A DNA stretch of 64,000 bases from Plasmopara viticola (lineage: Eukaryota > Oomycota > Peronosporomycetes > Peronosporales > Peronosporaceae): NCBI GenBank assembly GCA_001695595.3, contig MBPM02000077.1, forward strand, positions 62,001 to 126,000. Direction: 5' to 3'. The position numbers and the translations under genes were made by a program. The notes under the pieces were generated by a model. The model was given only the letters and a program-made list of their open reading frames with translations, was not told the DNA's origin and did not search any database. This document shows positions 24,333-34,076 of the stretch, in pieces. Position 1 is the first letter of the stretch, and every line of letters starts with the position of its first letter.

Positions 24333-25885
24333 TTACACACATCCGCAGCACAACCTTCGAGCCACACCCAGCCACAACCCACTGCTTTCTACCTCTGAAG
24401 TACCCGTCACGAATCCGCCTTTACTACCATTGATCGGATGACGTGATCGACGGCCACTTTCACGATCCTTTGGTCTGCCATGTAGTGCCGAAGGCGAAAT
24501 TCGTTTTTGATGCATCAACTTTGGATACCGTAAGTGGAGTCCTGTGACAGCAGGGGACGAATCGGTGGTATGCGACGTCGAGTCCGACCGCTCGTTAGAA
24601 TCGTCCTCCTCATCGTCTTCCTCCCCTCCTCTTTCCGTCCAATCTGCACTTGCAGTTTCGCCAAACGCTTCACTTACAGTCACCGATGTCGAAAAGGTAT
24701 TGCGTTCCTCTGTAATCCGATTTGTAGATTTCTTAATGACTCCACCAAACGGCATTTCATACCCGGGGGCAGCGGTACCACCAGGTTTGTATTGTTCATT
24801 GATACTCCGCAATCCCAACCATCGACAAACTTCATTGCATCGATGACTTTCAAGGAATTTTTCCATTCCAAACGTCCCAAGATTTCCAACGCCAAACCCT
24901 CGTCCATCGGCGGAATGAATTTGAGGATCGGTATAGCTATCCGCAACGCCTTGAATATCCACAATCATCAATCGAAAATCCGAGGCCACAAAGGTAAAGT
25001 GTGAAAACGCTTGGGGCGTGTTGCGTTCCCGCTCTTCCGTCGTGCTCGTTTCTCGGCCCACGTAGCCACTGTTGTTGCTGTATTTCACATATGCTCCCGG
25101 TAAAAACTCCTCGACGGAACATACAAGCATTCCACTCTCCCGATCCCTTAATTTGAGTAGCCACGACCTTGCATAACACACTTTGAGCGGAGGTTCATGT
25201 TCATTGTACAATGCTGCATAGTGTGCACACACTGCTTGCATTTCCACGTCACTGAGATAGGTGCTCGGCTCAGCTGGACGCAAACTCACTTTGGCCACGA
25301 GTAATCGTGACGGACTGTCGTCTGCCCCTACTTCCTGGACCAACACACCAAAAAAATCCCATCAAACTCCACCTCCTTCATCAACAAACATTATCCATAG
25401 CATACCTGTAAATAATAAGCACTTCGAAGCTGTCCTGTGGCAAATGGCACTAAATCCAACTTCACTTTCACTGGCGTCGAGTGCCATTCTAGTGTATCCA
25501 CATCAAAACTCAATTTATCCGCACGTTCTCGTCTAATTCTTGAAAAATCGGGTGGACCGTGTGGTACAACGGTCTTTAAAAGTGGCTGAAGTGGTGGATT
25601 CTTGGGTCTTCGCGCATGGGGCGAAGGTTTCTTCCACTCGGTCGATGTACCCGTCATTTCGTTGATAATCTGCGTCTTGCGCTCTTGATACTCGTCGGCA
25701 GTCAAATGGCCACAATCCAGTAGCAACTTGAGCGTATTGAGCTTCTCAAATGGACTCTGGTGCGACGGGACCACGACGGGGACCGCTAAGGGTGCATTGC
25801 GGTCACTATAGCGGGCGTCCATCCTGGCTGACGGCGGTCGGGACACTCGTCGGCGGTTTGACGAGCTCCCGGCGCCAGTGTTCAT
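24333..25885 (-). CDS. Alpha-kinase, eEF2-kinase-like, two exons
   Basis: Coding exons are 25885-25406 and 25334-24333, joined over a 71-bp intron (25335-25405; donor GTATGC, acceptor TCCAG, phase 0) to give 493 residues. Residues about 44-76 resemble a SHOCT motif (LKLLLDCGHLTADEYQERK). The alpha-kinase domain spans about 135-340: PVKVKLDLVPFATGQLR, the catalytic lysine in LLVAKVSL (K175), VDIQG (D286), TDPQIH (D296), the GVGNLG loop, and zinc-binding H324, C326 and C330 in SHRCNEVC. The QAFSHFTF to DIQGV block is closest to eEF2 kinase, which phosphorylates elongation factor 2 to slow translation; the substrate is inferred, and the C-terminal SEL1-type repeats of animal eEF2K are absent. 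Start 25885 was chosen because an initiator-like motif at 25991-26004 lies downstream of the earlier in-frame ATG (26041). Confidence 0.85.
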
Positions 25886-25990
25886 ACGATCAAGAGAGTC
25901 GATGGGAAGTGGTGAGAGGGCTGAAGTTAGTGGCAAAAAAACTGCGAGGCGTTTCGTTCCCTGCTGCAGGTCGAGGGCGTCGCTCTGACG

Positions 25991-26004
25991 TATTTCGAAA
26001 ATGA
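25991..26004 (-). promoter_or_regulatory. Initiator/FPR-like motif of the alpha-kinase gene
   Basis: On the minus strand TCATTTTCGAAATA resembles the oomycete initiator plus FPR. It sits about 110-120 bases before the ATG at 25885. If it marks the transcription start, the in-frame ATG at 26041 is not transcribed, which decides the start. Confidence 0.5.
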
Positions 26005-26206
26005 GACAGAAGGTTAAGCTCAGCTGGAGTATGTGGACCAATAAAAGAGAAGGAACACAAAAGTCGAAAAACTATGGCGTGGAAAAGCCTGCTTTTTATA
26101 GCTACGTTGATTACGGGGAATGTACTGATGATGTCAATGTTGTCTACGGTTTGCGCAATGCGTTGCCCGTGCCACTGCAGTAATAGCTTCATACTCCAAG
26201 GCGCTT

Positions 26207-27140
26207 TTACTCTTCGTCGACTTCGCCTTTCTCTCGAATGACGCCAATTTTCACCATCTTGCGAGCGAGCTAGCAAATTGCAAGATTAGTCAGTAACGCT
26301 TAAAATGACAGCAAGCGTATTATCACGTACGGCGACCGTGGGAAAAGTATCGTCCGTTGTAGCATGGGCATTCACGCGATTTCCATCATCATCTCCATCG
26401 TCTTCAGTCAGTCCGGCAAATCCAATGATGCGCTCAGAGAATGCCACACCGTCTTTGAAGCACACGATTGTCGGTAAAACTCGAATGACCAGCTTTTCGA
26501 CAAAAAACGGGGCTTTTTCCGCGTTTAATTTGAGAAATTTGCACTCAATGTGAGTCCGTGCCAACTTGGCCAAATGCATGTCCATGATCTTGCAGCGCTC
26601 AAAGTCACGATGGTAAAAGTGCACAGCGACCATTGGACTGCCAGTCACTTCTTTCAAAAATTCGTCTTGACTAATTTCGCGAAATTCACCGTGGCCTTTC
26701 GCTAATAACATTTTTTGCTCTTCAAATTCGTGTTTGAGTTGCTTTAACCTTGCGGTGCGTATTCTTTCAATGCAGCAAAGTCAGTACAATCCAGCAACTT
26801 AAAATGACTCTCGCTCTGTTACTGACCGTTCTAACTCGGGATCGTCGTCCACTTCGTTCAGCAACGCCTCATCATCCGAGTCGCTAGTCTCGTCCTGTTG
26901 TTTATCGCTGATGCACAGCTGATTTTCGTTCTGGTTTGCTCTTTTGGCAGTCAGATCCTCTTCGACTCGACGCGTAGGCTGCTTCTCCTCGTTTTCTCGC
27001 TGGCGCGTTCGGATCGTCGCCTGTCGCTCATTCTTTATCTTAAGCTCCTCCATTGCATTCTGCATTCGATCTGAAGCCTCCAGATGGGCCGCTGAATCGA
27101 AGAGCCCAGAAGTATTGACCATGGAAAATTTCGCCGCCAT
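26207..27140 (-). CDS. TXNDC9/phosducin-like thioredoxin-fold protein, three exons
   Basis: Exons 27140-26827, 26763-26331 and 26269-26207 give 269 residues. Introns are 63 bp (GTCAGT donor) and 61 bp (GTACGT donor, CTGACTAAT branch-like site, CTAG acceptor). The first intron restores DDPELER-IRTARLKQL and the second restores FPTVA-LARKMVKIGV followed by IREKGEVDEE. Exon 3 is too short to stand out as an ORF. Residues 1-120 are charged and helical; residues 125-225 form the thioredoxin fold: AKGHGEFREI, VHFYHRDFERCKIMDMHL with a single Cys (C162) where thioredoxin has CxxC, FLKLNAEKAPF, and the cis-proline loop VLPT. TXNDC9/PhLP3 proteins are not redox enzymes; they assist the CCT chaperonin in folding actin and tubulin. 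It is longer than the usual 226 residues because of its N-terminus and an acidic loop near 225-235. Start 27140 is preferred over 27173. Confidence 0.9.
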
Positions 27141-27257
27141 TTTAAAGTAGATAAGAAAGTGACGAAAAGCCACGGAGCTACTTTTTACTAATTGGTAGAA
27201 ATACTAACATGGCTGCAATGGTCTTAAAAAGACGCAACAGATCCACAACTCATCAAG
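27141..27257. promoter_or_regulatory. Short divergent promoter region
   Basis: Only 117 bp separate the start codons of the TXNDC9-like gene (minus) and the small membrane protein gene (plus), so both must be driven from this interval or from sites within each other. No clear TATA box; a weak minus-strand TCACTTTCTT near the TXNDC9 start could be an initiator. Confidence 0.5.
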
Positions 27258-27683
27258 ATGCACCAACTACAATTAGTGATGAGTATAGGACTTTATCTAG
27301 TGGTGGCGATACTAGGTTCCGGTTCACCCAAAAATGTTGAAAATGGAGGAAATGGAACTTCAAAATCTGTGGATAAGACACACAACACGACGATGTTTAA
27401 GCCAGCCGGAGATTTCGAACTGACATCAAAAAGTAGCTTTGGAGACAAGAATGACGAAGCATCAACGATTAAAGTACCTTTAACTGCCGTCAATGATAGA
27501 GCAACATCCAAGGTTGCAATCGGAGTGACTGTCAGTGTATGTATAGCGGCACTTGCGCTTGGTGTCAGTATGGTCGTCTGTGCATGGAGAGCTTCAAGAC
27601 GCGAGGAGGAAGCTCTGTTCTTGGATCTTGGGGACGAGAAGAACTACCCATATGAAAGATTTGGAGACTACGCGGCCATGTAA
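27258..27683 (+). CDS. Small single-pass type I membrane protein, function unknown
   Basis: 141 residues. Residues 1 to about 22 form a signal peptide (the ATG at M8 would also give one). Residues 23-85 are a polar, Ser/Thr/Asn-rich outside segment with two N-glycosylation sequons (NGTS near 32, NTTM near 43). Residues 87-109 form one transmembrane helix (AIGVTVSVCIAALALGVSMV). A 32-residue cytosolic tail carries RASRREEE and ends in an acidic/aromatic stretch with YPYERFGDY. No family recognised. It starts 117 bp from the divergent TXNDC9-like gene. The layout (signal, glycosylated stalk, helix, tail with tyrosines) supports a real gene despite its size. Confidence 0.65.
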   Translation: MHQLQLVMSIGLYLVVAILGSGSPKNVENGGNGTSKSVDKTHNTTMFKPAGDFELTSKSSFGDKNDEASTIKVPLTAVNDRATSKVAIGVTVSVCIAALALGVSMVVCAWRASRREEEALFLDLGDEKNYPYERFGDYAAM

Positions 27684-27984
27684 AGCTGCCCCGTGACAGA
27701 GATAGAGAGCGTAGCGACTCATCAATTAGGCCAATGTCGAGTCTTTAACATTAATAACAGCCGCGTCGAACCTTATGGCACTAACTTTTTCCTAGTTTCA
27801 CTTGGCGTATCCATCTATATTCATCTACCTTATAGCAATTAACTTCAGCTTTCATTATAAATACCTCTTTACTACTATATGATAGGTGTCATAACAATGT
27901 ATGACTCGTGAATACATGTAACCCAGATGCACATCAAATGCTGAAATCTGCGATTGGACACGGCTCTACATTCATCCGTGCTGG

Positions 27985-28835
27985 GTCCAATGGAGCAGTA
28001 AATCTTGCAAATTCTGACTGTACCAGATCAAAAGTGTTTGGACAAATACTGCAAAATGGCTGCTCGTGGTGGCAGTGAGTGTCCGTATAAGGACCGAGTT
28101 CGAGTCGATAGCTGCCCAGTGCACGAATCTAGCGGTCCGGCGTTGGCAAGACATCAGCAACGGAAGCTGCTTAAGGACGAGGACTTCTGGTCTAATAGAA
28201 TCTTAAGAAAAGAGTGGAGAGGTATATGGCAGTCATGACTACGTACATTCAACATGTACACAATTTCGTGGCGGTGATAAAGCCACATTTGTGTACGACC
28301 GAAAGAAGAGCGAATGGATACATGCGTACACTTGCTGCTAGCATGGTCAAGGGCTCAAATCACTGCAACATTAAGCTTTGTGGGAAGCAGGTTTTTCGTA
28401 CAACAAGTGCCACGCGGGAAAGCGAGTGCCAGTGGATTTACAAGGTTTGATAACGAGAAGAGTGTCTCGATTATGGATGCACGAATATGACCCAGTGAGC
28501 TTGGTGGCGTGATCTACCACAATTACACGCCATTGTCTGCAAGGTATAAAGGTCAAAAAGGATCTGGCTTAGGAAGCAAAAGAGAATGAGATGGGACTCA
28601 ATCGCCAAGTTGCTGGCAGGCCATCCATTTGAGGTGCGTGTGAGTACATTTGAGCTAAACAAGTTCGTTTTTGGAATTGCACGGTCGTTTAAACGATATT
28701 TAAAGTTTTCGGCTGTGGCATTTGCAGAGATGCAGATTTATGATTTATGTGAACAGCGCCACTGGGTGCCGTATACGAATGCCACGGAAGTCGAAAACCA
28801 AGACTTTAAATCGTCTGTTGAGATTGTTGCAGATT
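27985..28835 (+). pseudogene. Broken GT60-type GlcNAc-transferase-like paralogue
   Basis: Pieces of the family seen intact at 31844-33445 and 36716-38356 occur in order but in shifting frames. These are DQKCLDKYCKMAA (from about 28020), an ARHQQRKLL segment near 28145, HLCTTERRANG near 28290, and a block around 28360-28430 matching the GGGxSFSKCHAER region. YHNYTPLSARY follows near 28515-28550, then a FELNKFVFGIARSFKRYLKF run from 28645, and HWVPYTNATEVEN to about 28798. The DSH/DGH active-site region is lost or scrambled, the signal peptide is not found, and frameshifts and stops separate the pieces. A hydrophobic segment at 28933-29000 could be the old C-terminal anchor. Clearly a dead third copy of the local family. 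Confidence 0.85.
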
Positions 28836-29545
28836 TGGGCGTACCTCGACACAAATTTGAGCTTGTCGGTCGTCTCCGACAGCGAGTGCCAATCAGAGCT
28901 CATTCCATGCACCTACCGAATCTGCATACCTTTTGATCAATGCAGTCGTTTGTGTAGGTTTGTGCTTTTTCGACAATGGAATCTTAGACGTCGTTGCCGT
29001 CTTCATTCTCGGTATCCGAATAATGAGTCATTGCTGGCGATGCTTAGAATTACTTTATAATTCACATTTATCGCTTATCCCGAAGCTTTGCAAGTTGGAC
29101 GAGCAAAAGTCAATTTAAGATGTTACACTGTCAACAGGCCATAATGATTGTGGCGCTTATCATCGATGCTACCCTGCCGTCATTTTTTGGTAGCAATGCA
29201 AACAAGTTGTGCAATATTAAACATTAATATAATCGAGACTGTTGGAATTAATAAGTTATTTTTTTTCCTGCTACTTCTCATGATGTTGGAGATATCAAAT
29301 CAACTAGAGCGAATTGCAGTAATGACAAATACAACACCAGATATATAGATTGGATCCTTCCAAAAGCGCAATTGTCGAAAGTGAAGGTAATACTTATCGT
29401 GGAAGATCCGTCTACACCTTTGCTCACGTATATTCAAAATAGCTCCTCCGAATTCACTGCTTCAGCCACAACAATCCTTAAATAGCTCCATCGCGTTCAA
29501 GCTTCGTGCCGAATTTATCTTGGGGCCAATAAGCTCGTTGAAGCA
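28836..29545. other. Intergenic
   Basis: Lies between the broken glycosyltransferase-like copy and the coiled-coil gene. May hold the last remnant of the pseudogene's C-terminal anchor (28933-29060). Otherwise nothing is seen. Confidence 0.45.
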
Positions 29546-31396
29546 ATGCATAAGGCACCAAACGATGTGGCGCCGACTGATAATGAAGGAGCTTTAAACG
29601 ACAAAACCAATGATAGGGTGACGCATGCCATTCTATCTCAAGCTGTGCTGGACGCTGTTAGTCACCTGGACTCTAAGTCAGCATTCGACATGATGTTAGT
29701 GAACGAGCATCTCCAAACCCAAGAGACGGTGAATACTGCGTTGAAGCAAGAGGTCACAGCTCTTACGAATCAATTGAACAAGCTGAAACAGGAACAAAAT
29801 GAAATGTTTCAGTACTACAAGGATCAAAACGACCAAAACGTTGCTCAAATTGCGGCGCTTAAAAGGGCGTTGGCGGAAATGCAAGAAGAAAAGGAGAGGC
29901 TCGAGACAACAGCTCGAGATGTGCTTGAAAAAACACGGCAAGAACACGCTTTTGAGTGCGATAAAGCGCAAAAGGAAATTGTCATTCTAAAAGACGATTT
30001 GCAACACGTGCATGCGTTCACACAGGCAAAATTAGAGCTAGAGACTCATGCCCGCACGTTAGAGACGAAACTGGATGCTGAACGTGTAGCGGCTCGGATG
30101 CAAGTACAGAATTTAGAACGGACACATTTACTTGAACAAGCACGCAGCAAACAAGACTTTATGAATCAAATGCAAGTCTCTAAAGAAGAGATGGTGGCGC
30201 GTTCAAATGATCAGGTGGCGTCAACTCAGCATCGGATTCTATTGGAGAACGAGCATCTCACTCAAGAGTTGGCGTTTCAGAGTCAAGAGGCGGAGAAAAT
30301 ACTTGGTCGACTCAACGAAGCGCAATTGCAAGTGGCAAAGCTGCGAATTGAGAAAAAAGTGCTGGAGGCCAACGAGGCTTTGATGGCAAAGAAGAATTCT
30401 TACTACCAGAAAATTCTGGCAAAACTACAGCAGTCTAGCTCGTTAGAGAAGATCAGCACAGACTCCTTTGTGCAAGAAATTGTGACTGAAGTCCCGGATG
30501 GTCTTAGCGAATCGACTAACGACAATGACAAGATGAAACAACAACGTGAACTCGAACGTCAACTGCATCACGCGCTTGAGTGGCTTCGTGTATTTCAACG
30601 AGAGCGGCAGTTTTTATTGGCGCAACAGGATGAAGTCATTCAGTTTCTTCACCGCTCATTAGATGAAGCCATGGACTCTCAAATTGAAAAAAGGGGTCAA
30701 CGGTCTGGAGTGACAGAGGACAAAGAAGTAACGGCGACTTTCCAAGCGACTCAGCATGCTGAAGAATTGATTCAACTTGCACCAAGTATTACTACAATGG
30801 AGACATTTGGACGCCGCATTTTGATGCCTCGACCAGCATTGAACGAAGTATCGTCAGACGATTGTCGTGCAGTTTTGCTCTTTTTACTGGAAAAACTTCG
30901 ACTGTATCAGCATCAGATTGCAACAGTGTACTCAAGTACATGCAATGTAGCGGATTCAAGTGGTACGAGCCCCACGAAGCAAAGTCTCGAACACCAGCTT
31001 GGTGTTGAGCTCCCCCCGATTGCAACTCTTGCGAATGCATGCCACAGTCCTTTACAGAAACCACGTCTTCTTCTTCACGCGACTGCACCCGATGATGTGG
31101 TCAAGTCAAAAGGATTAGCCACTTTCAAGTCGAGTGGAAGTGTAAAAATTCACCCACGAGCTCCCGTCAGCCCTCAATTGCTCGCCATGGCAACGAATAA
31201 AGTAAATTTTAGTAATCGGACAATCGTTCAAAAATGTGCCGTAAAACGAGCTCATCACGACTCAGCTGTACCGGCAAAGAAAAGTCATAGCCAGATGCAA
31301 TGTGCGATTCCATGGAGGAAAGGCGAAGGGCTGGAGCCGTGGACAGGAACCACGTCGACAGCCTCGATAATGCTATTTGATCGTCCGAAAACTTAG
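29546..31396 (+). CDS. Long coiled-coil protein, function unknown
   Basis: 616 residues, no intron. Residues about 55-290 are a near-continuous heptad-rich coiled coil, rich in Glu, Gln, Lys and Leu (for example LKRALAEMQEEKERLETTAR and ILLENEHLTQELAFQSQEAE). Residues 325-370 add a second helical stretch (RELERQLHHALEWLRVFQRE). Near 435-455 a predicted helix DDCRAVLLFLLEKLRLYQHQ is followed by a polar, probably disordered tail with basic clusters. No signal peptide or membrane segment, so cytosolic or cytoskeletal/centrosomal scaffolding is likely, by inference from architecture only. No named family recognised. Length, even codon use and lack of interruptions argue for a real gene. Confidence 0.75.
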   Translation: MHKAPNDVAPTDNEGALNDKTNDRVTHAILSQAVLDAVSHLDSKSAFDMMLVNEHLQTQETVNTALKQEVTALTNQLNKLKQEQNEMFQYYKDQNDQNVAQIAALKRALAEMQEEKERLETTARDVLEKTRQEHAFECDKAQKEIVILKDDLQHVHAFTQAKLELETHARTLETKLDAERVAARMQVQNLERTHLLEQARSKQDFMNQMQVSKEEMVARSNDQVASTQHRILLENEHLTQELAFQSQEAEKILGRLNEAQLQVAKLRIEKKVLEANEALMAKKNSYYQKILAKLQQSSSLEKISTDSFVQEIVTEVPDGLSESTNDNDKMKQQRELERQLHHALEWLRVFQRERQFLLAQQDEVIQFLHRSLDEAMDSQIEKRGQRSGVTEDKEVTATFQATQHAEELIQLAPSITTMETFGRRILMPRPALNEVSSDDCRAVLLFLLEKLRLYQHQIATVYSSTCNVADSSGTSPTKQSLEHQLGVELPPIATLANACHSPLQKPRLLLHATAPDDVVKSKGLATFKSSGSVKIHPRAPVSPQLLAMATNKVNFSNRTIVQKCAVKRAHHDSAVPAKKSHSQMQCAIPWRKGEGLEPWTGTTSTASIMLFDRPKT

Positions 31397-31843
31397 TTTG
31401 GCGAGAATGTTTGTCGTAATGTGTCACGTAGGTAATGAACTAAGTACTGAGAGATCTACATTAAGTACGATTATTTATTGCACACATTGGGCATTAATTT
31501 TCACATACGAGCATGGTGTAGGCGGCGTTACGAGAGGCTCGCTCGTGGCTCCAAATGCATGCCCACATATGTGGCGAAGAGTTAGACACCTCGTTTGTAC
31601 CATTAGGTTTCAAGCGCAGTAAAATAAGAAAGATTGCAATGACAGAGCGGGCGAATGGTGCCAGTTCCTTGAGAGGGCATCAAAAATATTGCGTTAATTT
31701 ATTTGATTGGTCAACTATTATGGCGTTTATACGGAGCATTTCATGATTTTTAGCTCTAAAAGTAGGCGCAAGGTAAAAAGCTACAATATCTTTTTCTCCT
31801 GTAAAAACATGAAACTTGTGTGCGTGTTGATACAAATGCATGA
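31397..31843. other. Convergent intergenic region
   Basis: Separates the 3' ends of the coiled-coil gene (plus) and the glycosyltransferase-like gene (minus). It contains the terminators/poly(A) sites of both by position; no gene is seen. Confidence 0.5.
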
Positions 31844-33445
31844 CTAATCGCGACTGTGGTGCTTTGCCGACCCAAAACAACTTTGTCGAATGGCATACGA
31901 TATGCGGTCATTTGACAGTGCAGCAAAGAGTGCAATTAGTGCAATGGCAAGTAAACCCCATGCCGTAGCACTAATGCCCGGTCGTCTTCCACTCGACAGT
32001 CGACCCTGCCGCAACGTGAGTCTCTCCCCATCCATCCCCTCGCTCAACTTTTGTTGCGTCGCCATGTCTTCCACGTCTTTTTCTCCCATCTCCGCCATTT
32101 CACGACCTCCATGGCCCTCTCCTTCGCCCATTTCTGCCATTTCTGGCTCGCCATTTGGATCATCAGCGTCAAAGTTGTGTCCAGCTGGCTGGACCGGACT
32201 AGGGGCTGGAGCAAATAATTCCCAGCCAGTCCCAACAATTTTTTCCACTGCCGTTGCATTCGAGTACGGGACCCAATGTAGCTGTTGACACGAGTTTGTT
32301 TCGTTCATAAAACCTGAAAGACTCACGTTGGCAAACCGCAAGTACTGTTCAAACGTGCGTGCTGTGCCAAATTTGTACTTATCGAGTTCCATGGCATCAA
32401 CTTGCCCAACAAATCCCATTCCGAGACGAAGACGAACGCGATTGTGCGTTCGTTCTGAATCCAACTGCTTGATAGCTTTATCAACGGGAGACTCCCAAAA
32501 ACTAGCCGGCTTTTTCGAATAGTTGTGGTACATTACATTGCCCAATCTACTAGGAGAGTACAAGTCGTAGCCGTGCGTCCAATAATCCACCGATCGCAGA
32601 AACTCTTCGCCATCCCAAAGCCATGGCGTGTGTGAATCCACCGGCACATTTCGTTCAGCGTGACATTTACTAAACGACAAGCCACCGCCCCAAAGTGCCC
32701 CTAATTGTGGAAACGTGGCACCGCGCTTGATACTTGCGCCACCAATTCGCGTGAGACCATTGCCACCTTTCAGGGTCGTACACAAATGCGGGATCCAATC
32801 CGGTGCGTTATTGTCACCATTTTCCTTGATAAAATCATGGAGGTCGTGCGGATATACAGTCAAAATGGCCATTTCGTTGTTAATTCGTTTCCACTCATTG
32901 AGCATAAGTTCGTCCCAGCCATTGGTAAAGATACTGTGGCTATCCACTTGAAGACAAAACTCTTCGTTGCCAATCAACTTATTCTGTTGGTGGCGAGCTG
33001 TAGTACACCCCGCAGCTTCTGCTGCCGGACGTGGAACAACTTGCACATACTCTTGGTAGCGGCATTGAGAGAATTCTGGCCACTCGACACGAGCCAGCTT
33101 GCAATACTCGTCAAGACACTTGGGATCACTGTCCAACAATTGCTCCAAAATCCCGAAACGAAGGCGATCGGGAAAGGTTGCTCGCTTGTAGGCGGTAAAG
33201 ATAGTATAGCCACATCGGACCCCGTCTCGAAAGACAGATGTTCCAATATGGATCTCGAAACTTGCCGGGATCTTGGCCGGTGGAGGCCGCAGACTTTTGT
33301 CGTACGGATCGAGTGGAATGTGCTGCACACTCGGATCCAGGTCATACGTGATGGGGCCCGGTTGTACGGAGACAATTGCCTTTGTCTCGCCTTGGGCGCC
33401 TGCAGCCCCTAGCGACAGCACCAACAGCGACCGCAGAGACTTCAT
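31844..33445 (-). CDS. Membrane-anchored GT60/PF11397-type GlcNAc-transferase-like protein, copy 1
   Basis: 533 residues from the ATG at 33445, which opens a signal peptide (MKSLRSLLVLSLGAAGAQG). The frame extends upstream to an ATG at 33571, but that would bury the signal peptide. Blocks typical of the PF11397 glycosyltransferase family appear in order: IGTSVFRDGVRCGYTIFTAY, RFGILEQ, GCTTARH, CLQVDSHSIFTNGWDE with a DxH motif (D168, H170), GGGLSFSKCHAERNVPVDSH, LWDGEEF and DYWTHGYDLYSP. Family members transfer GlcNAc to polypeptide (for example hydroxyproline of Skp1 in Dictyostelium), but this one is secretory. An acidic MAEMGE-repeat stalk near 440-475 precedes a single C-terminal transmembrane helix (about 492-512). 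An initiator-like TCATTCCCTCG lies about 30 bases upstream (33474-33484). Its paralogue at 36716 is inverted relative to it. Confidence 0.8.
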   Translation of the reverse strand: MKSLRSLLVLSLGAAGAQGETKAIVSVQPGPITYDLDPSVQHIPLDPYDKSLRPPPAKIPASFEIHIGTSVFRDGVRCGYTIFTAYKRATFPDRLRFGILEQLLDSDPKCLDEYCKLARVEWPEFSQCRYQEYVQVVPRPAAEAAGCTTARHQQNKLIGNEEFCLQVDSHSIFTNGWDELMLNEWKRINNEMAILTVYPHDLHDFIKENGDNNAPDWIPHLCTTLKGGNGLTRIGGASIKRGATFPQLGALWGGGLSFSKCHAERNVPVDSHTPWLWDGEEFLRSVDYWTHGYDLYSPSRLGNVMYHNYSKKPASFWESPVDKAIKQLDSERTHNRVRLRLGMGFVGQVDAMELDKYKFGTARTFEQYLRFANVSLSGFMNETNSCQQLHWVPYSNATAVEKIVGTGWELFAPAPSPVQPAGHNFDADDPNGEPEMAEMGEGEGHGGREMAEMGEKDVEDMATQQKLSEGMDGERLTLRQGRLSSGRRPGISATAWGLLAIALIALFAALSNDRISYAIRQSCFGSAKHHSRD

Positions 33446-33697
33446 TAGGTCGAACTGGCTGGAAATAGTGCGACGAGGGAATGACACGAAACTACTACCA
33501 ATGATCTCAGCGAATGAAAATACAGAATTCCTACCGGTACAGATTCCGGCATGACCTGCTTTGATTACCAATCAGCAATCAAAAGAGATGTATTATTTTT
33601 GACAAGCTCGAAAACCACCGCTTAGTATTGTATTCTACGTCACGCTAAAATACTAACGTCAGCTACGGTACTAATAATATGACACTATTAGAACATT

Positions 33698-34024
33698 GCT
33701 TCAAAAAAGGTTGGGGTGACGCCCTCCTTCCAAGCGCGGGGGCTAAATGCTCGCGCGCTTCGGGCAGGTCCTCTTGGGCATCTGCAGGTCTCTAACGAGT
33801 CTCACCCTCGACGCGACGGTCTCCAGCACCGGGCGTCACCTGGGCTCTTACCAAGTCAGAGCTAAGCAGAATAATGGAAGACCCTCACGACCTCGGTGCT
33901 GGCTGCACTGCCCGCCGAACGAGACCCGACGTATGCGGACACCACTCTATGCCGTGGACTAGCCAGACTGAGCCTAGCACGTGCATAACTTGGCAACGCG
34001 ATAACGTAATACATTACATTACAT
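33698..34024 (+). mobile_element. SINE-like element, copy 2
   Basis: Near-identical to the element at 23552-23871. Flanked by a perfect 12-bp duplication TATTAGAACATT (33686-33697 and 34025-34036). Its tail has two to three ATTAC units. Lies between the glycosyltransferase-like gene's 5' side and a pogo-like element. Confidence 0.85.
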
Positions 34025-34076
34025 TATTAGAACATTACCGACACCCTCACGAATGGTGGTAAAAGGTTTTTAAATA

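Noticed and set aside
25391..26041. Alpha-kinase starting at ATG 26041
   Set aside because: The extra 52 residues look like translated leader, and an initiator-like motif lies downstream of that ATG; 25885 preferred.
32705..33412. 235-codon plus-strand ORF opposite the glycosyltransferase-like gene
   Set aside because: Antisense shadow of a well-supported coding region with family motifs on the minus strand.
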